Source: Nocardioides euryhalodurans
Lineage (GTDB): Bacteria; Actinomycetota; Actinomycetes; Propionibacteriales; Nocardioidaceae
Assembly (NCBI RefSeq): GCF_004564375.1
Contig: NZ_CP038267.1
Span: 701,501-765,500, forward strand
DNA: 64,000 bases
Direction of reading: 5' to 3'
Part shown: one piece after another, positions 56,486-64,000 of the stretch
Layout of the letters: every line of letters starts with the position of its first letter
Numbering within the stretch: the stretch's first letter is position 1
The notes under the pieces: model-generated
Seen by the model: the letters and a program-made list of their open reading frames with translations, nothing else
What the model was told of the DNA's origin: nothing
Databases searched by the model: none
Position numbers and translations under genes: made by a program

Positions 56486-59073
56486 CAGGCCTCCCCCTGC
56501 ACAGTGGCGATCACGCCGTCGATCTCGTCGGGCTTCACGAGCACGTCACGGGCCTTGGAGCCCTCACTGGGTCCGACCACCCCGCGACTCTCGAGGATGT
56601 CCATCAGCCGGCCCGCCTTCGCGAAACCGACCCGGAGCTTGCGCTGCAGCATCGAGGTCGACCCGAACTGCGTGGAGACGACCAGCTCGATGGCCTGCAC
56701 CACGAGCTCCATGTCGTCGCCGATGTCGTCGTCGAGCTCGCGCTTGGCCTGCGCCGGAGCGGTCACCTCGTCGACGTACGTCGGCTCGAGCTGCTGCTTG
56801 CAGTGGCCGACGACCTGGTGGATCTCGGCCTCGGTCACCCAGGAGCCCTGGACGCGCACCGGCTTGGAGGCGCCCATCGGCAGGAACAGCCCGTCACCCT
56901 GGCCGACCAGCTTCTCGGCACCCGGCTGGTCGAGGATGACCCGGCTGTCGGCGAGCGAGGAGGTGGCGAAGGCGAGCCGCGACGGGACGTTGGCCTTGAT
57001 CAGGCCGGTCACCACGTCGACGCTGGGCCGCTGCGTGGCGAGCACCAGGTGGATGCCGGCCGCACGGGCCAGCTGGGTGATCCGGACCACCGAGTCCTCG
57101 ACGTCGCGCGGGGCGACCATCATCAGGTCGGCCAGCTCGTCGACGACCACCAGCAGGTAGGGGTAGGGCGACAGCTCGCGCTCGCTCCCCGCCGGCAGCT
57201 CCACCCTGCCCCCGCGCACCGCCTTGTTGAAGTCGTCGATGTGGCGGAACCCGAAGTTGGCGAGGTCGTCGTAGCGCATGTCCATCTCGCGCACGACCCA
57301 CTGCAGCGCCTCGGCGGCCTTCTTGGGGTTGGTGATGATCGGGGTGATGAGGTGCGGGATGCCCTCGTAGGCGTTGAGCTCGACCCGCTTGGGGTCGACC
57401 AGGATCATCCGCACCTCGTCGGGCGTGGAGCGCACCAGCACCGAGCTGATCATCGAGTTGATGAACGACGACTTGCCGGAGCCGGTCGCGCCGGCCACCA
57501 GCAGGTGGGGCATCTTCGCGAGGTTGGCCACCACGAACCCGCCCTCGACGTCCTTGCCGAGGCCGGCCACCATCGGGTGGTGGTCGCCGCGCGCGACGCC
57601 GGAGCGGAGCACGTCGCCGAGGGAGACGATCTCCTTGTCGAGGTTGGGGATCTCGATGCCGATCGCCGACTTGCCGGGGATCGGGCTGAGGATCCGCACG
57701 TCCGCGGAGGCGACGGCGTAGGCGATGTTCTTGGAGAGGGCGGTGACCTTCTCGACCTTGACCGCCGGTCCGAGCTCGACCTCGTAGCGGGTGACCGTCG
57801 GTCCGCGGGTGTAGCCCGTGACCTGGGCGTCGATCCCGAACTCCTCGAGGACCTGGGTGAGTCGGTCGACGACCGCGTCGCTGGCCTTGGAGCGCGCCTT
57901 GTGGACGGACCCGGGCTTGAGGATCGCGTTGTCGGGCAGCGAGTAGGTGATGTCACCGGAGAGGGCGAGCTGCTCCACCCGCTGCGGGATCGGCGTGTGG
58001 GGCGGCGGCTCGAGGTCGGCGCGCGGGTCGACGACCGGGGTCGGCTCGGTCGGCGGCTCCTCCGCGAGGGGCTCGACCTTCTTGCGGCGGGACTTCCGCT
58101 CGCGCTCCTCGAGCACGGGCGAGTCGTAGGCCGGGTCACCCATCTCGGGGTCGACGTCGTCGAGCGCCCGCCCGCGCCGGGTGCGCATCGGCTGGGTGGT
58201 GTCGTCGGCTCCGGGCTCCTCGACGGGGGTACGGCCGAGCATCCGGTCGCGCAGCTCGGCGAGCCGGACCGGCACCTGGTAGACGGGCGTCGCGGTGATG
58301 ACCAGGACGCCGAAGACCGCGATCAGCACCAGCAGCGGCACCACGACGTAGGGAGAGCGCAGCAGGTCGAGCAGCAGGCTGGACACGACGAAGCCGACCG
58401 CCCCGCCGCCGAACTGGAGCTGCGAGGCGTCACCGAGCTCGGGCTGCGGGTTGCCGCTGGCGATGTGGACTATCCCGAGGGAGCCGAAGGCGAGCGCGAG
58501 CCAGCCGATCACCTGCCGTCCGGCAGGACCGTTGTGCTCGGGGTCGCGCATGTTGCGCCAGCCGATCAGCACCAGCATCACGGGGACCAGCCAGCCGACC
58601 TTGCCGACGGAGCCGGAGACGACCGTCCGGGCCACGTCCATGGCGCCGCCGGGAAGCTGCCACCACACGGCGGCCGCCGCGACGACCGCCAGCCCGATCA
58701 GGAAGAGCCCGACGCCGTCGCGGCGCTGCTCGGGCTCGAGGTCACGGGCGGCACCACCGATCCGGCGCGCGCCGGCGCCGACGCCGTGGGCGGCGGCCAT
58801 CCAGGTCGCCGCGACGCCCCGACCGAGCGCGCCGAAGCCCCGCGAGACCGGGCCCTGCCCGGAGCGGACGGCACGAGGAGCGGGACGGCGCTTCTTCGTC
58901 GAGGTGCGCTTCTTGGCCGCCGCGCTCCTGGACGAGGACGCGCTGCGGCTGCTGGTGCCCTTGCGGGTACTCCGTGGTCGGGAGGTCGAGCCGCCTCGTG
59001 AGCTCCCGGAGGACCGGGACGAGGACGTGCTCTTGCTCCGCGACCCCGGCGGGGAAGACGTACGGGTCGCCAT
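56485..59073 (-). CDS. ftsK: DNA translocase FtsK
   Basis: An 862-residue FtsK/SpoIIIE protein. The first 65 residues are Ser/Arg/Lys-rich and disordered; four TM helices follow (about 105-255); the motor has Walker A LLVAGATGSGKSSFINSM near residue 535 and Walker B PYLLVVVDELADLMM; the C-terminal gamma winged helix (LQRKLRVGFAKAGRLMDILE) reads KOPS sites. It pumps chromosomes at division. The ATG follows TAGCCT-N7 and tandem 9-base repeats, pointing to a leaderless promoter of its own. Confidence 0.96.
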   Translation of the reverse strand: MATRTSSPPGSRSKSTSSSRSSGSSRGGSTSRPRSTRKGTSSRSASSSRSAAAKKRTSTKKRRPAPRAVRSGQGPVSRGFGALGRGVAATWMAAAHGVGAGARRIGGAARDLEPEQRRDGVGLFLIGLAVVAAAAVWWQLPGGAMDVARTVVSGSVGKVGWLVPVMLVLIGWRNMRDPEHNGPAGRQVIGWLALAFGSLGIVHIASGNPQPELGDASQLQFGGGAVGFVVSSLLLDLLRSPYVVVPLLVLIAVFGVLVITATPVYQVPVRLAELRDRMLGRTPVEEPGADDTTQPMRTRRGRALDDVDPEMGDPAYDSPVLEERERKSRRKKVEPLAEEPPTEPTPVVDPRADLEPPPHTPIPQRVEQLALSGDITYSLPDNAILKPGSVHKARSKASDAVVDRLTQVLEEFGIDAQVTGYTRGPTVTRYEVELGPAVKVEKVTALSKNIAYAVASADVRILSPIPGKSAIGIEIPNLDKEIVSLGDVLRSGVARGDHHPMVAGLGKDVEGGFVVANLAKMPHLLVAGATGSGKSSFINSMISSVLVRSTPDEVRMILVDPKRVELNAYEGIPHLITPIITNPKKAAEALQWVVREMDMRYDDLANFGFRHIDDFNKAVRGGRVELPAGSERELSPYPYLLVVVDELADLMMVAPRDVEDSVVRITQLARAAGIHLVLATQRPSVDVVTGLIKANVPSRLAFATSSLADSRVILDQPGAEKLVGQGDGLFLPMGASKPVRVQGSWVTEAEIHQVVGHCKQQLEPTYVDEVTAPAQAKRELDDDIGDDMELVVQAIELVVSTQFGSTSMLQRKLRVGFAKAGRLMDILESRGVVGPSEGSKARDVLVKPDEIDGVIATVQGEA

Positions 59074-59080
59074 GGTGTGA

Positions 59081-59109
59081 AGGCTAGGCCACAGTCACAC
59101 CAGTCACAC
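59081..59109 (-). promoter_or_regulatory. ftsK promoter with tandem 9-bp direct repeats
   Basis: On the minus strand TAGCCT (59086-59081) is 7 bases before the ftsK ATG. Two perfect tandem copies of GTGTGACTG (59109-59101 and 59100-59092) fill the -35 region. The arms GGTGTGA (59074-59080) and TCACACC (59095-59101) also form an inverted repeat. It may be a regulator site. Confidence 0.45.
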
Positions 59110-59138
59110 GGACCACACGATGCGTGTCGGCTGCGGGC

Positions 59139-60923
59139 TCACTCCCCGGCCAGCGGCACGGTCAGCACGAAGGTGCTCCCCTTGCCCAGGTCGGACTCGA
59201 CCTCGATGGTCCCGCCGTGCGCCTCGGCGATGGTCCGGGAGATGGCGAGCCCCAGCCCGGTGCCCGGGATGGTGAGGGCGTCGGGGTTGGTCGAGCGGTG
59301 GAAGGCAGAGAAGAGGTGGACCTGGTCCTGGCGCGAGATCCCGAGCCCGGTGTCGCTCACCACCACCCGCGCCGCCCCGTCGTCGGCGTGGACCAGGATG
59401 GTCACCTGCCCGCCGCGCTGGGTGTACTTGACGGCGTTGCTGCAGAGGTTGTCGACGACCTTGGGGAGGTCCTCCCGGTCGCCCAGGACCACCACCGGAG
59501 CCTCCGGAAGCTCCAGCCGGATCTCGACCCCGGCGCCGTCGGCCTGGACCCGGAGCATCTCCGCGGCCGCGCGACACAGCTCGGCAAGGTCCACGGGGAC
59601 GCGTTCGATCTCACGTCGGCTCTGGATGCGGGAGTAGTTGAGGAGGTTGGTCACCAGCCGGTCGAGCCGCGCCGCGTTGCGGGCGATGGCGTCGACGGAG
59701 GTGGGCTGCACGCCCGCGTCGGCGAGCAGCTCGGTGTGGCCCATGATCGAGGTGAGCGGCGTCTTGAGCTCGTGGCTGATGGTCGCGATCAGCTCGCCCT
59801 TGTAGCGGTCGAGCTCGCGCAGCTCGGAGACCAGCCGCAGCTCGGTCCGCCGCAGCCGGGCGTCGCGCACCAGGCGGCCGAGCTCGCGACCGGCCTCGTG
59901 GACCGCGTCGAGCTCCTCCTCCTCGAAGGGCGACTGGTCGGGCCGGCGGAGCACGACGAGGTAGCCGAGCACCTCGCGGTCGACCCCGATCGGCGCGAGC
60001 AGGCAGCCACCCCAGTGGTGGGCCGCGAGGTGGGGGCGAACGACGTCGACGGCGGCGTCACCCTCCTCGCCCGGCTCCGGCATCGCCGCGATCGTGTAGG
60101 GGCGCACCAGCCCCTCCCCCGCCCGGCGCGTCAGCGCGGACCGGATCGCCTCGACCGTCCCGGCCGGGGCGCGAGGGTCGTCGGGGAAGCCGGCCGAGGA
60201 CTCGATCGGGTCGGCGGCGTTGTCGGCGAAGCACCGCACCGTCACCTGCGGTGAGTCCAGGGCCTCGGACAGGGCCTGCGCCGCACCGCGGAGTCCGTCG
60301 TCGAGGTCGCGGTGGACCGAGAACGCCAGCGTCTTGAGCGCCTCGCCGAGGCGGACCTGGCGGCTCAGCTGCTCGCGGCGCTGCGCGTGCTCCAGGGCCA
60401 GACCTGCCTGGACGACGAACATCTCGAGCAGCTCGCGACCCTGCTGGTCGGGAACCTTGTTGCCCGGCGGCAGGTCGACGGCCATGTTGCCGAGGAGCTC
60501 GCCGTTGGAGGAGTAGAGGGGGGCGTAGAGCGTGTCGAGCGGGTGCCACGCCTCGGGGTCCGGGCTCACCGAGAGCGACGGGACCCACAGGCTCTCGACC
60601 GTCTCCGACGGGAGCCGCTCGTGGGGCAGGAAGCGCAGGATCCCCCAGTGGTCGGCCATCCGGAACTCCTCCAGGATGAGCGACGCGGGCGTACGCCGGC
60701 CGATGATCTGCTCGCGCACGTCCTCAGGTCCCGCGCAGGCGGTCATCACCAGCGTGTCGCCCTCGAGCCGGGCGATCGCCGCCACGCCGTAGCCCAGCCC
60801 CTCGACGACCCCCTGCGCGATCTCCTCGAGGACCTCGGCGAGGTCGGTCGAGCCGATGACGCGGCGGGTGACCTCGTAGAGGCGTCGGACTCCGTCGGCG
60901 TGGAACGTGTCGGACCGCGCCAT
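59139..60923 (-). CDS. Cytoplasmic GAF-domain sensor histidine kinase
   Basis: A 594-residue kinase without TM segments. Two GAF-like domains fill residues 5-185 and 200-360 (LYAPLYSSNGELLGNMAVDL, GGCLLAPIGVDREVLGYLVV). The phospho-accepting His lies in IATISHELKTPLTSIMGHTE near residue 388; N box is VVDNLCSNAVKYTQ, G1 SDTGLGIS, G2 GTGLGLAIS. A GGGAGGGG ribosome site precedes the ATG at 60923. It lacks a partner regulator nearby and follows RNase J by 17 bases. It may sense a small ligand or redox state; unknown. Confidence 0.92.
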   Translation of the reverse strand: MARSDTFHADGVRRLYEVTRRVIGSTDLAEVLEEIAQGVVEGLGYGVAAIARLEGDTLVMTACAGPEDVREQIIGRRTPASLILEEFRMADHWGILRFLPHERLPSETVESLWVPSLSVSPDPEAWHPLDTLYAPLYSSNGELLGNMAVDLPPGNKVPDQQGRELLEMFVVQAGLALEHAQRREQLSRQVRLGEALKTLAFSVHRDLDDGLRGAAQALSEALDSPQVTVRCFADNAADPIESSAGFPDDPRAPAGTVEAIRSALTRRAGEGLVRPYTIAAMPEPGEEGDAAVDVVRPHLAAHHWGGCLLAPIGVDREVLGYLVVLRRPDQSPFEEEELDAVHEAGRELGRLVRDARLRRTELRLVSELRELDRYKGELIATISHELKTPLTSIMGHTELLADAGVQPTSVDAIARNAARLDRLVTNLLNYSRIQSRREIERVPVDLAELCRAAAEMLRVQADGAGVEIRLELPEAPVVVLGDREDLPKVVDNLCSNAVKYTQRGGQVTILVHADDGAARVVVSDTGLGISRQDQVHLFSAFHRSTNPDALTIPGTGLGLAISRTIAEAHGGTIEVESDLGKGSTFVLTVPLAGE

Positions 60924-60940
60924 GTCCCCTCCCGCCCTGC

Positions 60941-62632
60941 TCAGGCCTCGATCACCACGGGGATGATCATCGGCCGACGACGATGCCTGTTGCTGACCCA
61001 CCGACCCACGACCCGCCGCACCGTCTGCTGCAGCTGGTAGGAGTCGGCGACCCCGTCGGCCACGGCGCGGTCCAGTGCGTCGATGATCGGTTGCCGGATG
61101 TCGTCGAAGGTCGAGTCGTCCTCCGCGAATCCCCGGGCATGGATCTCCGGACCGCCCGCCACCTTTCCGGTGACGGAGTCGACGACCACGATGACAGAGA
61201 TGAACCCCTCTTCGCCGAGGATTCGCCGGTCCTTGAGGTCGGACTCGGTGATGTCGCCCACGGAGGAGCCGTCGACGAAGACGTAACCGCACTCGACCTT
61301 GCCCGCCACGCGGGCGCGGCCGTCGACCAGGTCGACCACCACGCCGTCCTCGGCGAGCACGACGTTCTCGGCGGGGACGCCGGTGGCGCGCGCCAGCGCG
61401 GCGTTGGCCAGCATGTGCCGGATCTCGCCGTGGACCGGGAGCACGTTGCGCGGCTTGACGATGTTGTAGCAGTAGAGGAGCTCGCCGGCCGACGCGTGGC
61501 CGCTGACGTGCACCAGGGCGTTGCCCTTGTGGACGACGTTCGCCCCCCAGCGGGCCAACCCGTTGATGACCCGGAAGACGGCGTTCTCGTTGCCGGGGAT
61601 CAGCGAGGACGCGAGGACGACGGTGTCGCCCTCCTCGATGTGCACGAAGTTGTGGTTGCGCTGGGCGATCCGGCTCAGGGCGCTCAGCGGCTCCCCCTGG
61701 CTGCCGGTCGAGATCAGCACCTGACGCTCCGGTGGGAGGTCGGCCAGCTCCTTGGCGTCCACCAGCACGCCGGCAGGCACGGTGAGGTAGCCGAGGTCGC
61801 GCGCGATCGCCATGTTGCGGACCATGGAGCGGCCGACGTACGCGACCTTGCGGCCGTGCTCGACGGCGGCGTCGAGCACCTGCTGCACGCGGTGCACGTG
61901 GGAGGCGAAGCAGGCGACGATGATCCGCTGGCGGCTCTCGTGGAAGACCCGCTCCAGGACCGGCGAGATCTCCTTCTCGGAAGTCGTGAAGCCCGGCACC
62001 TCGGCGTTGGTCGAGTCGGTGAGGAAGAGGTCGACCCCCTCCTCGCCGAGCCGCGCGAAGGCGCGCAGGTCCGTGATCCGTCCGTCCAGCGGGAGCTGGT
62101 CCATCTTGAAGTCGCCGGTGTGGAGCACCATGCCGGCGCCCGTGCGGATCGCAACGGCCAGGGCGTCGGGGATCGAGTGGTTGACCGCGACGAACTCGAG
62201 GTCGAAGGGCCCGAACGTGATCCGGTCGCCCTCCTTGACCTTGTGGTGGACGGTCTCGCGCAGCCGGTGCTCGCGCAGCTTGCTGTCGAGCAGGGCCAGC
62301 GTCAGCTCCGAGCCGACGAGCGGGATGTCACCCCGCTCGCGCAGCAGGAAGGGCGTGGCGCCGATGTGGTCCTCGTGCCCGTGGGTGAGCACGAGGGCCT
62401 CGATCGCGTCGAGCCGGTCACGGATCGGCTCGAAGTCCGGAAGGATCAGGTCGACGCCCGGGTGGTGCTCCTCAGGGAAGAGCACGCCGCAGTCGACGAC
62501 CAGCAGCCGTCCGTCGTACTCGAAGACCGTCATGTTGCGGCCGACCTCGCCGAGCCCCCCGAGAGGGGTGATCCGCAGGCCTCCGGGTGCGAGGTCGGCG
62601 GGCGCGGTCAGCTCGGGATGGGGGTGGGACAT
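60941..62632 (-). CDS. rnj: Ribonuclease J
   Basis: A 563-residue metallo-beta-lactamase/beta-CASP nuclease. LTHGHEDHIGATPFLL (HxHxDH), LHTGDFKMDQ and the beta-CASP motifs ISTGSQGEPLSALSR and HVSGHASAGEL are intact. RNase J has 5'-3' exo- and endoribonuclease activity in rRNA and mRNA processing. It starts 13 bases after dapA with a GGAAG ribosome site, the usual dapA-rnj order of actinobacteria. Confidence 0.96.
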   Translation of the reverse strand: MSHPHPELTAPADLAPGGLRITPLGGLGEVGRNMTVFEYDGRLLVVDCGVLFPEEHHPGVDLILPDFEPIRDRLDAIEALVLTHGHEDHIGATPFLLRERGDIPLVGSELTLALLDSKLREHRLRETVHHKVKEGDRITFGPFDLEFVAVNHSIPDALAVAIRTGAGMVLHTGDFKMDQLPLDGRITDLRAFARLGEEGVDLFLTDSTNAEVPGFTTSEKEISPVLERVFHESRQRIIVACFASHVHRVQQVLDAAVEHGRKVAYVGRSMVRNMAIARDLGYLTVPAGVLVDAKELADLPPERQVLISTGSQGEPLSALSRIAQRNHNFVHIEEGDTVVLASSLIPGNENAVFRVINGLARWGANVVHKGNALVHVSGHASAGELLYCYNIVKPRNVLPVHGEIRHMLANAALARATGVPAENVVLAEDGVVVDLVDGRARVAGKVECGYVFVDGSSVGDITESDLKDRRILGEEGFISVIVVVDSVTGKVAGGPEIHARGFAEDDSTFDDIRQPIIDALDRAVADGVADSYQLQQTVRRVVGRWVSNRHRRRPMIIPVVIEA

Positions 62633-62645
62633 GTGTTCGCTTCCG

Positions 62646-63548
62646 TCAGAGGAGCCCGGACGCCGCGAGGCCGTCGCGCAGGGCGGCGACCTCCGTCTCG
62701 TCCAGGGGGAGCAGGGGGGACCGCACGTGGCGGTTGTCGATCACGCCGAGCAGCTCCAGGGCAGCCTTGGCGGTGGTGGCCCCGTAGTTGGGCACCGACA
62801 TCATCGCGTCGAAGGTCGGGAGCAGTCGGCGGTAGAGGTCCAGCGCCCCGGTGTGGTCGCCGGCGAGGAAGGACTCGGCCAGCGACGCCAGCTCACGGCC
62901 GCAGGCGTGGCCGGCGACCGACACGAAGCCGCAGGCCCCGTGGGCGAGCCAGCCGAGGTGGGCGTGGTCGTCGCCGGAGTAGACGGCGTAGCCCAGGTCG
63001 AGCAGGCGTACGCCGCGCGCGAAGTCGCCCGTGGCGTCCTTGACCGCGACCACCGTGTCGAGGGCCGCTGCCCCCTCGTAGGTCGCCAGGGAGATCGTGG
63101 TGCCGGTCCGGCCGGGCACGTCGTAGAGCATCACCGGCACCTCCGTGGCGCGGGCGACCTCGGTGAAGTGGTGAAGGACGCCGGCCTGGGAGGGCTTGCT
63201 GTAGTAGGGAGTCACGAGGAGCAGCCCGTCGACGCCGAGCTTCTCGGCCTGTCGCGCCAGCTCCACCGAGTGGGGGGTGGCGTTGGTGCCCACCCCCGCC
63301 ACGACGCTCGCCCGGCCGCCCACGGCGTCGCGCACGGCGCGCAGGATGTCGGCGTTCTCGACGTCCGAGGTGGTGGCCGACTCCCCCGTCGTGCCGCTCA
63401 CGACGACCCCGTCGTGGCCGTGGTCGACGAGGTGGGACGCGATCGCCGCGGTCTGCTCGAGGTCGACCGAGCCGTCGGCGTGGAAGGCCGTGGCCATCGC
63501 GGTGAGCATCCGGCCGAACGGAACCTCGGGGGCGGGTGCGGCACTCAT
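62646..63548 (-). CDS. dapA: 4-hydroxy-tetrahydrodipicolinate synthase
   Basis: A 300-residue TIM-barrel aldolase for lysine and diaminopimelate synthesis. VSGTTGESATTS binds pyruvate; LYDVPGRTG has the catalytic Tyr; VVAVKDATGDF has the Schiff-base Lys; GDDHAHLGWLAHGACGFVSV closes the active site. ATG 63548 is preceded by TACCCT and 6 bases, so it is likely leaderless. An in-frame upstream ATG (63596) was rejected. Confidence 0.95.
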   Translation of the reverse strand: MSAAPAPEVPFGRMLTAMATAFHADGSVDLEQTAAIASHLVDHGHDGVVVSGTTGESATTSDVENADILRAVRDAVGGRASVVAGVGTNATPHSVELARQAEKLGVDGLLLVTPYYSKPSQAGVLHHFTEVARATEVPVMLYDVPGRTGTTISLATYEGAAALDTVVAVKDATGDFARGVRLLDLGYAVYSGDDHAHLGWLAHGACGFVSVAGHACGRELASLAESFLAGDHTGALDLYRRLLPTFDAMMSVPNYGATTAKAALELLGVIDNRHVRSPLLPLDETEVAALRDGLAASGLL

Positions 63549-63554
63549 GCGGTC

Positions 63555-63560
63555 AGGGTA
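63555..63560 (-). promoter_or_regulatory. Leaderless-type -10 element of dapA
   Basis: TACCCT on the minus strand is followed by 6 bases and the dapA ATG. The remaining gap up to 63699 shows no other clear signal. Confidence 0.5.
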
Positions 63561-63699
63561 TCCGCTGACCACGCCCGAGTAGTCCGTCTGGGTCATGTTT
63601 CGCCGTTCGGCTCCGCGCCCCGTCCGGCCTGGCTGACGATGGCGCAGCGCCCGTGGTCACGGGGCAGGACGGGCGCTCCGGCTCTGCGGGAGGGACATC

Positions 63700-64000
63700 G
63701 TGGCCAACCACCACACGGACTCGCGTCGGTGGCGCACGCCGTTCGCGCTCCTCGTCGTGACGGCGGCGCTGCTGCTGGTGGTGCCGCCGGCGCCGGCGGC
63801 ACCCACCCCGCCGAAGCAGCCCGGGCAGGCAGGCCCGGCCGACCAGAAGCCCGAGAAGGAGCCGGTGTGGACCGGCGTGCCCGGCACCAACCTCGCCCAT
63901 GACAGCTACGGCTACCCCTGGCCGGCCGCTCCCGACTGCGACGAGAGCGACGTCGGCTCGGGCGGCTGCGTCAACGACGGCCTCGGGTTCTTCCAGGGCC
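63700..64000 (+). CDS. Secreted protein, N-terminal part (cut by window edge)
   Basis: A frame open to the right edge begins at GTG 63700, with a GGAGGG ribosome site 6 bases upstream. The first 36 residues form a signal peptide (FALLVVTAALLLVVPPAPAA); a proline-, lysine- and glutamate-rich linker follows, then SYGYPWPAAPDCDES and a cysteine-containing segment. This start of a mature domain loosely recalls CHAP/amidase-type wall enzymes, but too little is visible to name it. It is divergent from dapA. Confidence 0.7.
   Translation, partial: MANHHTDSRRWRTPFALLVVTAALLLVVPPAPAAPTPPKQPGQAGPADQKPEKEPVWTGVPGTNLAHDSYGYPWPAAPDCDESDVGSGGCVNDGLGFFQG

Overview
The window is very GC-rich, with dense coding, many GTG starts, gene pairs overlapping by ATGA or GTGA, and actinobacterial markers (ClgR, PgsA next to RimO and CinA, DUF3046, a mycobacterial-type recA-recX pair, a LexA box of the CGAAC-N4-GTTCG type). 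It is chromosomal DNA from an actinomycete, most likely a Nocardioides-like member of the Propionibacteriales; the genus is inference. I see no tRNA, rRNA, CRISPR array, insertion sequence or prophage.

Layout. 1-3.7 kb: a stress or dormancy-type group (MgtE-like transporter fragment, membrane protein, two divergent universal stress proteins, flavodoxin). 3.7-12.2 kb: a frameshifted secreted M14 carboxypeptidase, a TrkA-type potassium channel, a YihY/BrkB membrane protein, an AidB-like acyl-CoA dehydrogenase and glyA. 12.3-15.9 kb: an assimilatory sulfur operon (sulfite reductase, zinc ribbon, APS reductase, chelatase) preceded by a probable cysteine-sensing leader peptide and hairpin. 15.9-21.2 kb: a co-directional run behind a LexA box: recA, recX, acetyltransferase, PPK2, HipA-like kinase, DUF3037, AlkD-like protein. 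21.2-31.9 kb: a seven-gene overlapping operon (GT2, DUF2064, methyltransferase, molybdopterin oxidoreductase, membrane protein, response regulator, sensor kinase), a divergent membrane glycosyltransferase-like gene, and a five-gene overlapping operon (secreted protein, DUF3046, MFS, MTA phosphorylase-like, epimerase).

32-39 kb: DinB-like protein, ABC-2 exporter, TfoX-like protein, a methyltransferase with an apparent frameshift, DUF805, APH-like kinase, double GNAT. 39-44.3 kb: the lhr-nei repair pair. 44.3-54.5 kb: clgR and cinA separated from pgsA and rimO by a glucoamylase-like GH15 and two large secreted phosphoesterases, one with a PHO-box-like promoter. 54.6-63.5 kb: RodZ-like protein, ftsK, sensor kinase, RNase J and dapA. 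A secreted protein is cut by the right edge.

Most notable are regulatory features too short for ordinary gene finding: the leader peptide at 12388-12477, a 17-bp face-to-face leaderless promoter at 9089-9105, the triple 11-bp repeat at 52437-52469, and an ECF-type promoter ahead of clgR. Two genes each seem to lack one base, so sequence quality or genuine decay should be considered.
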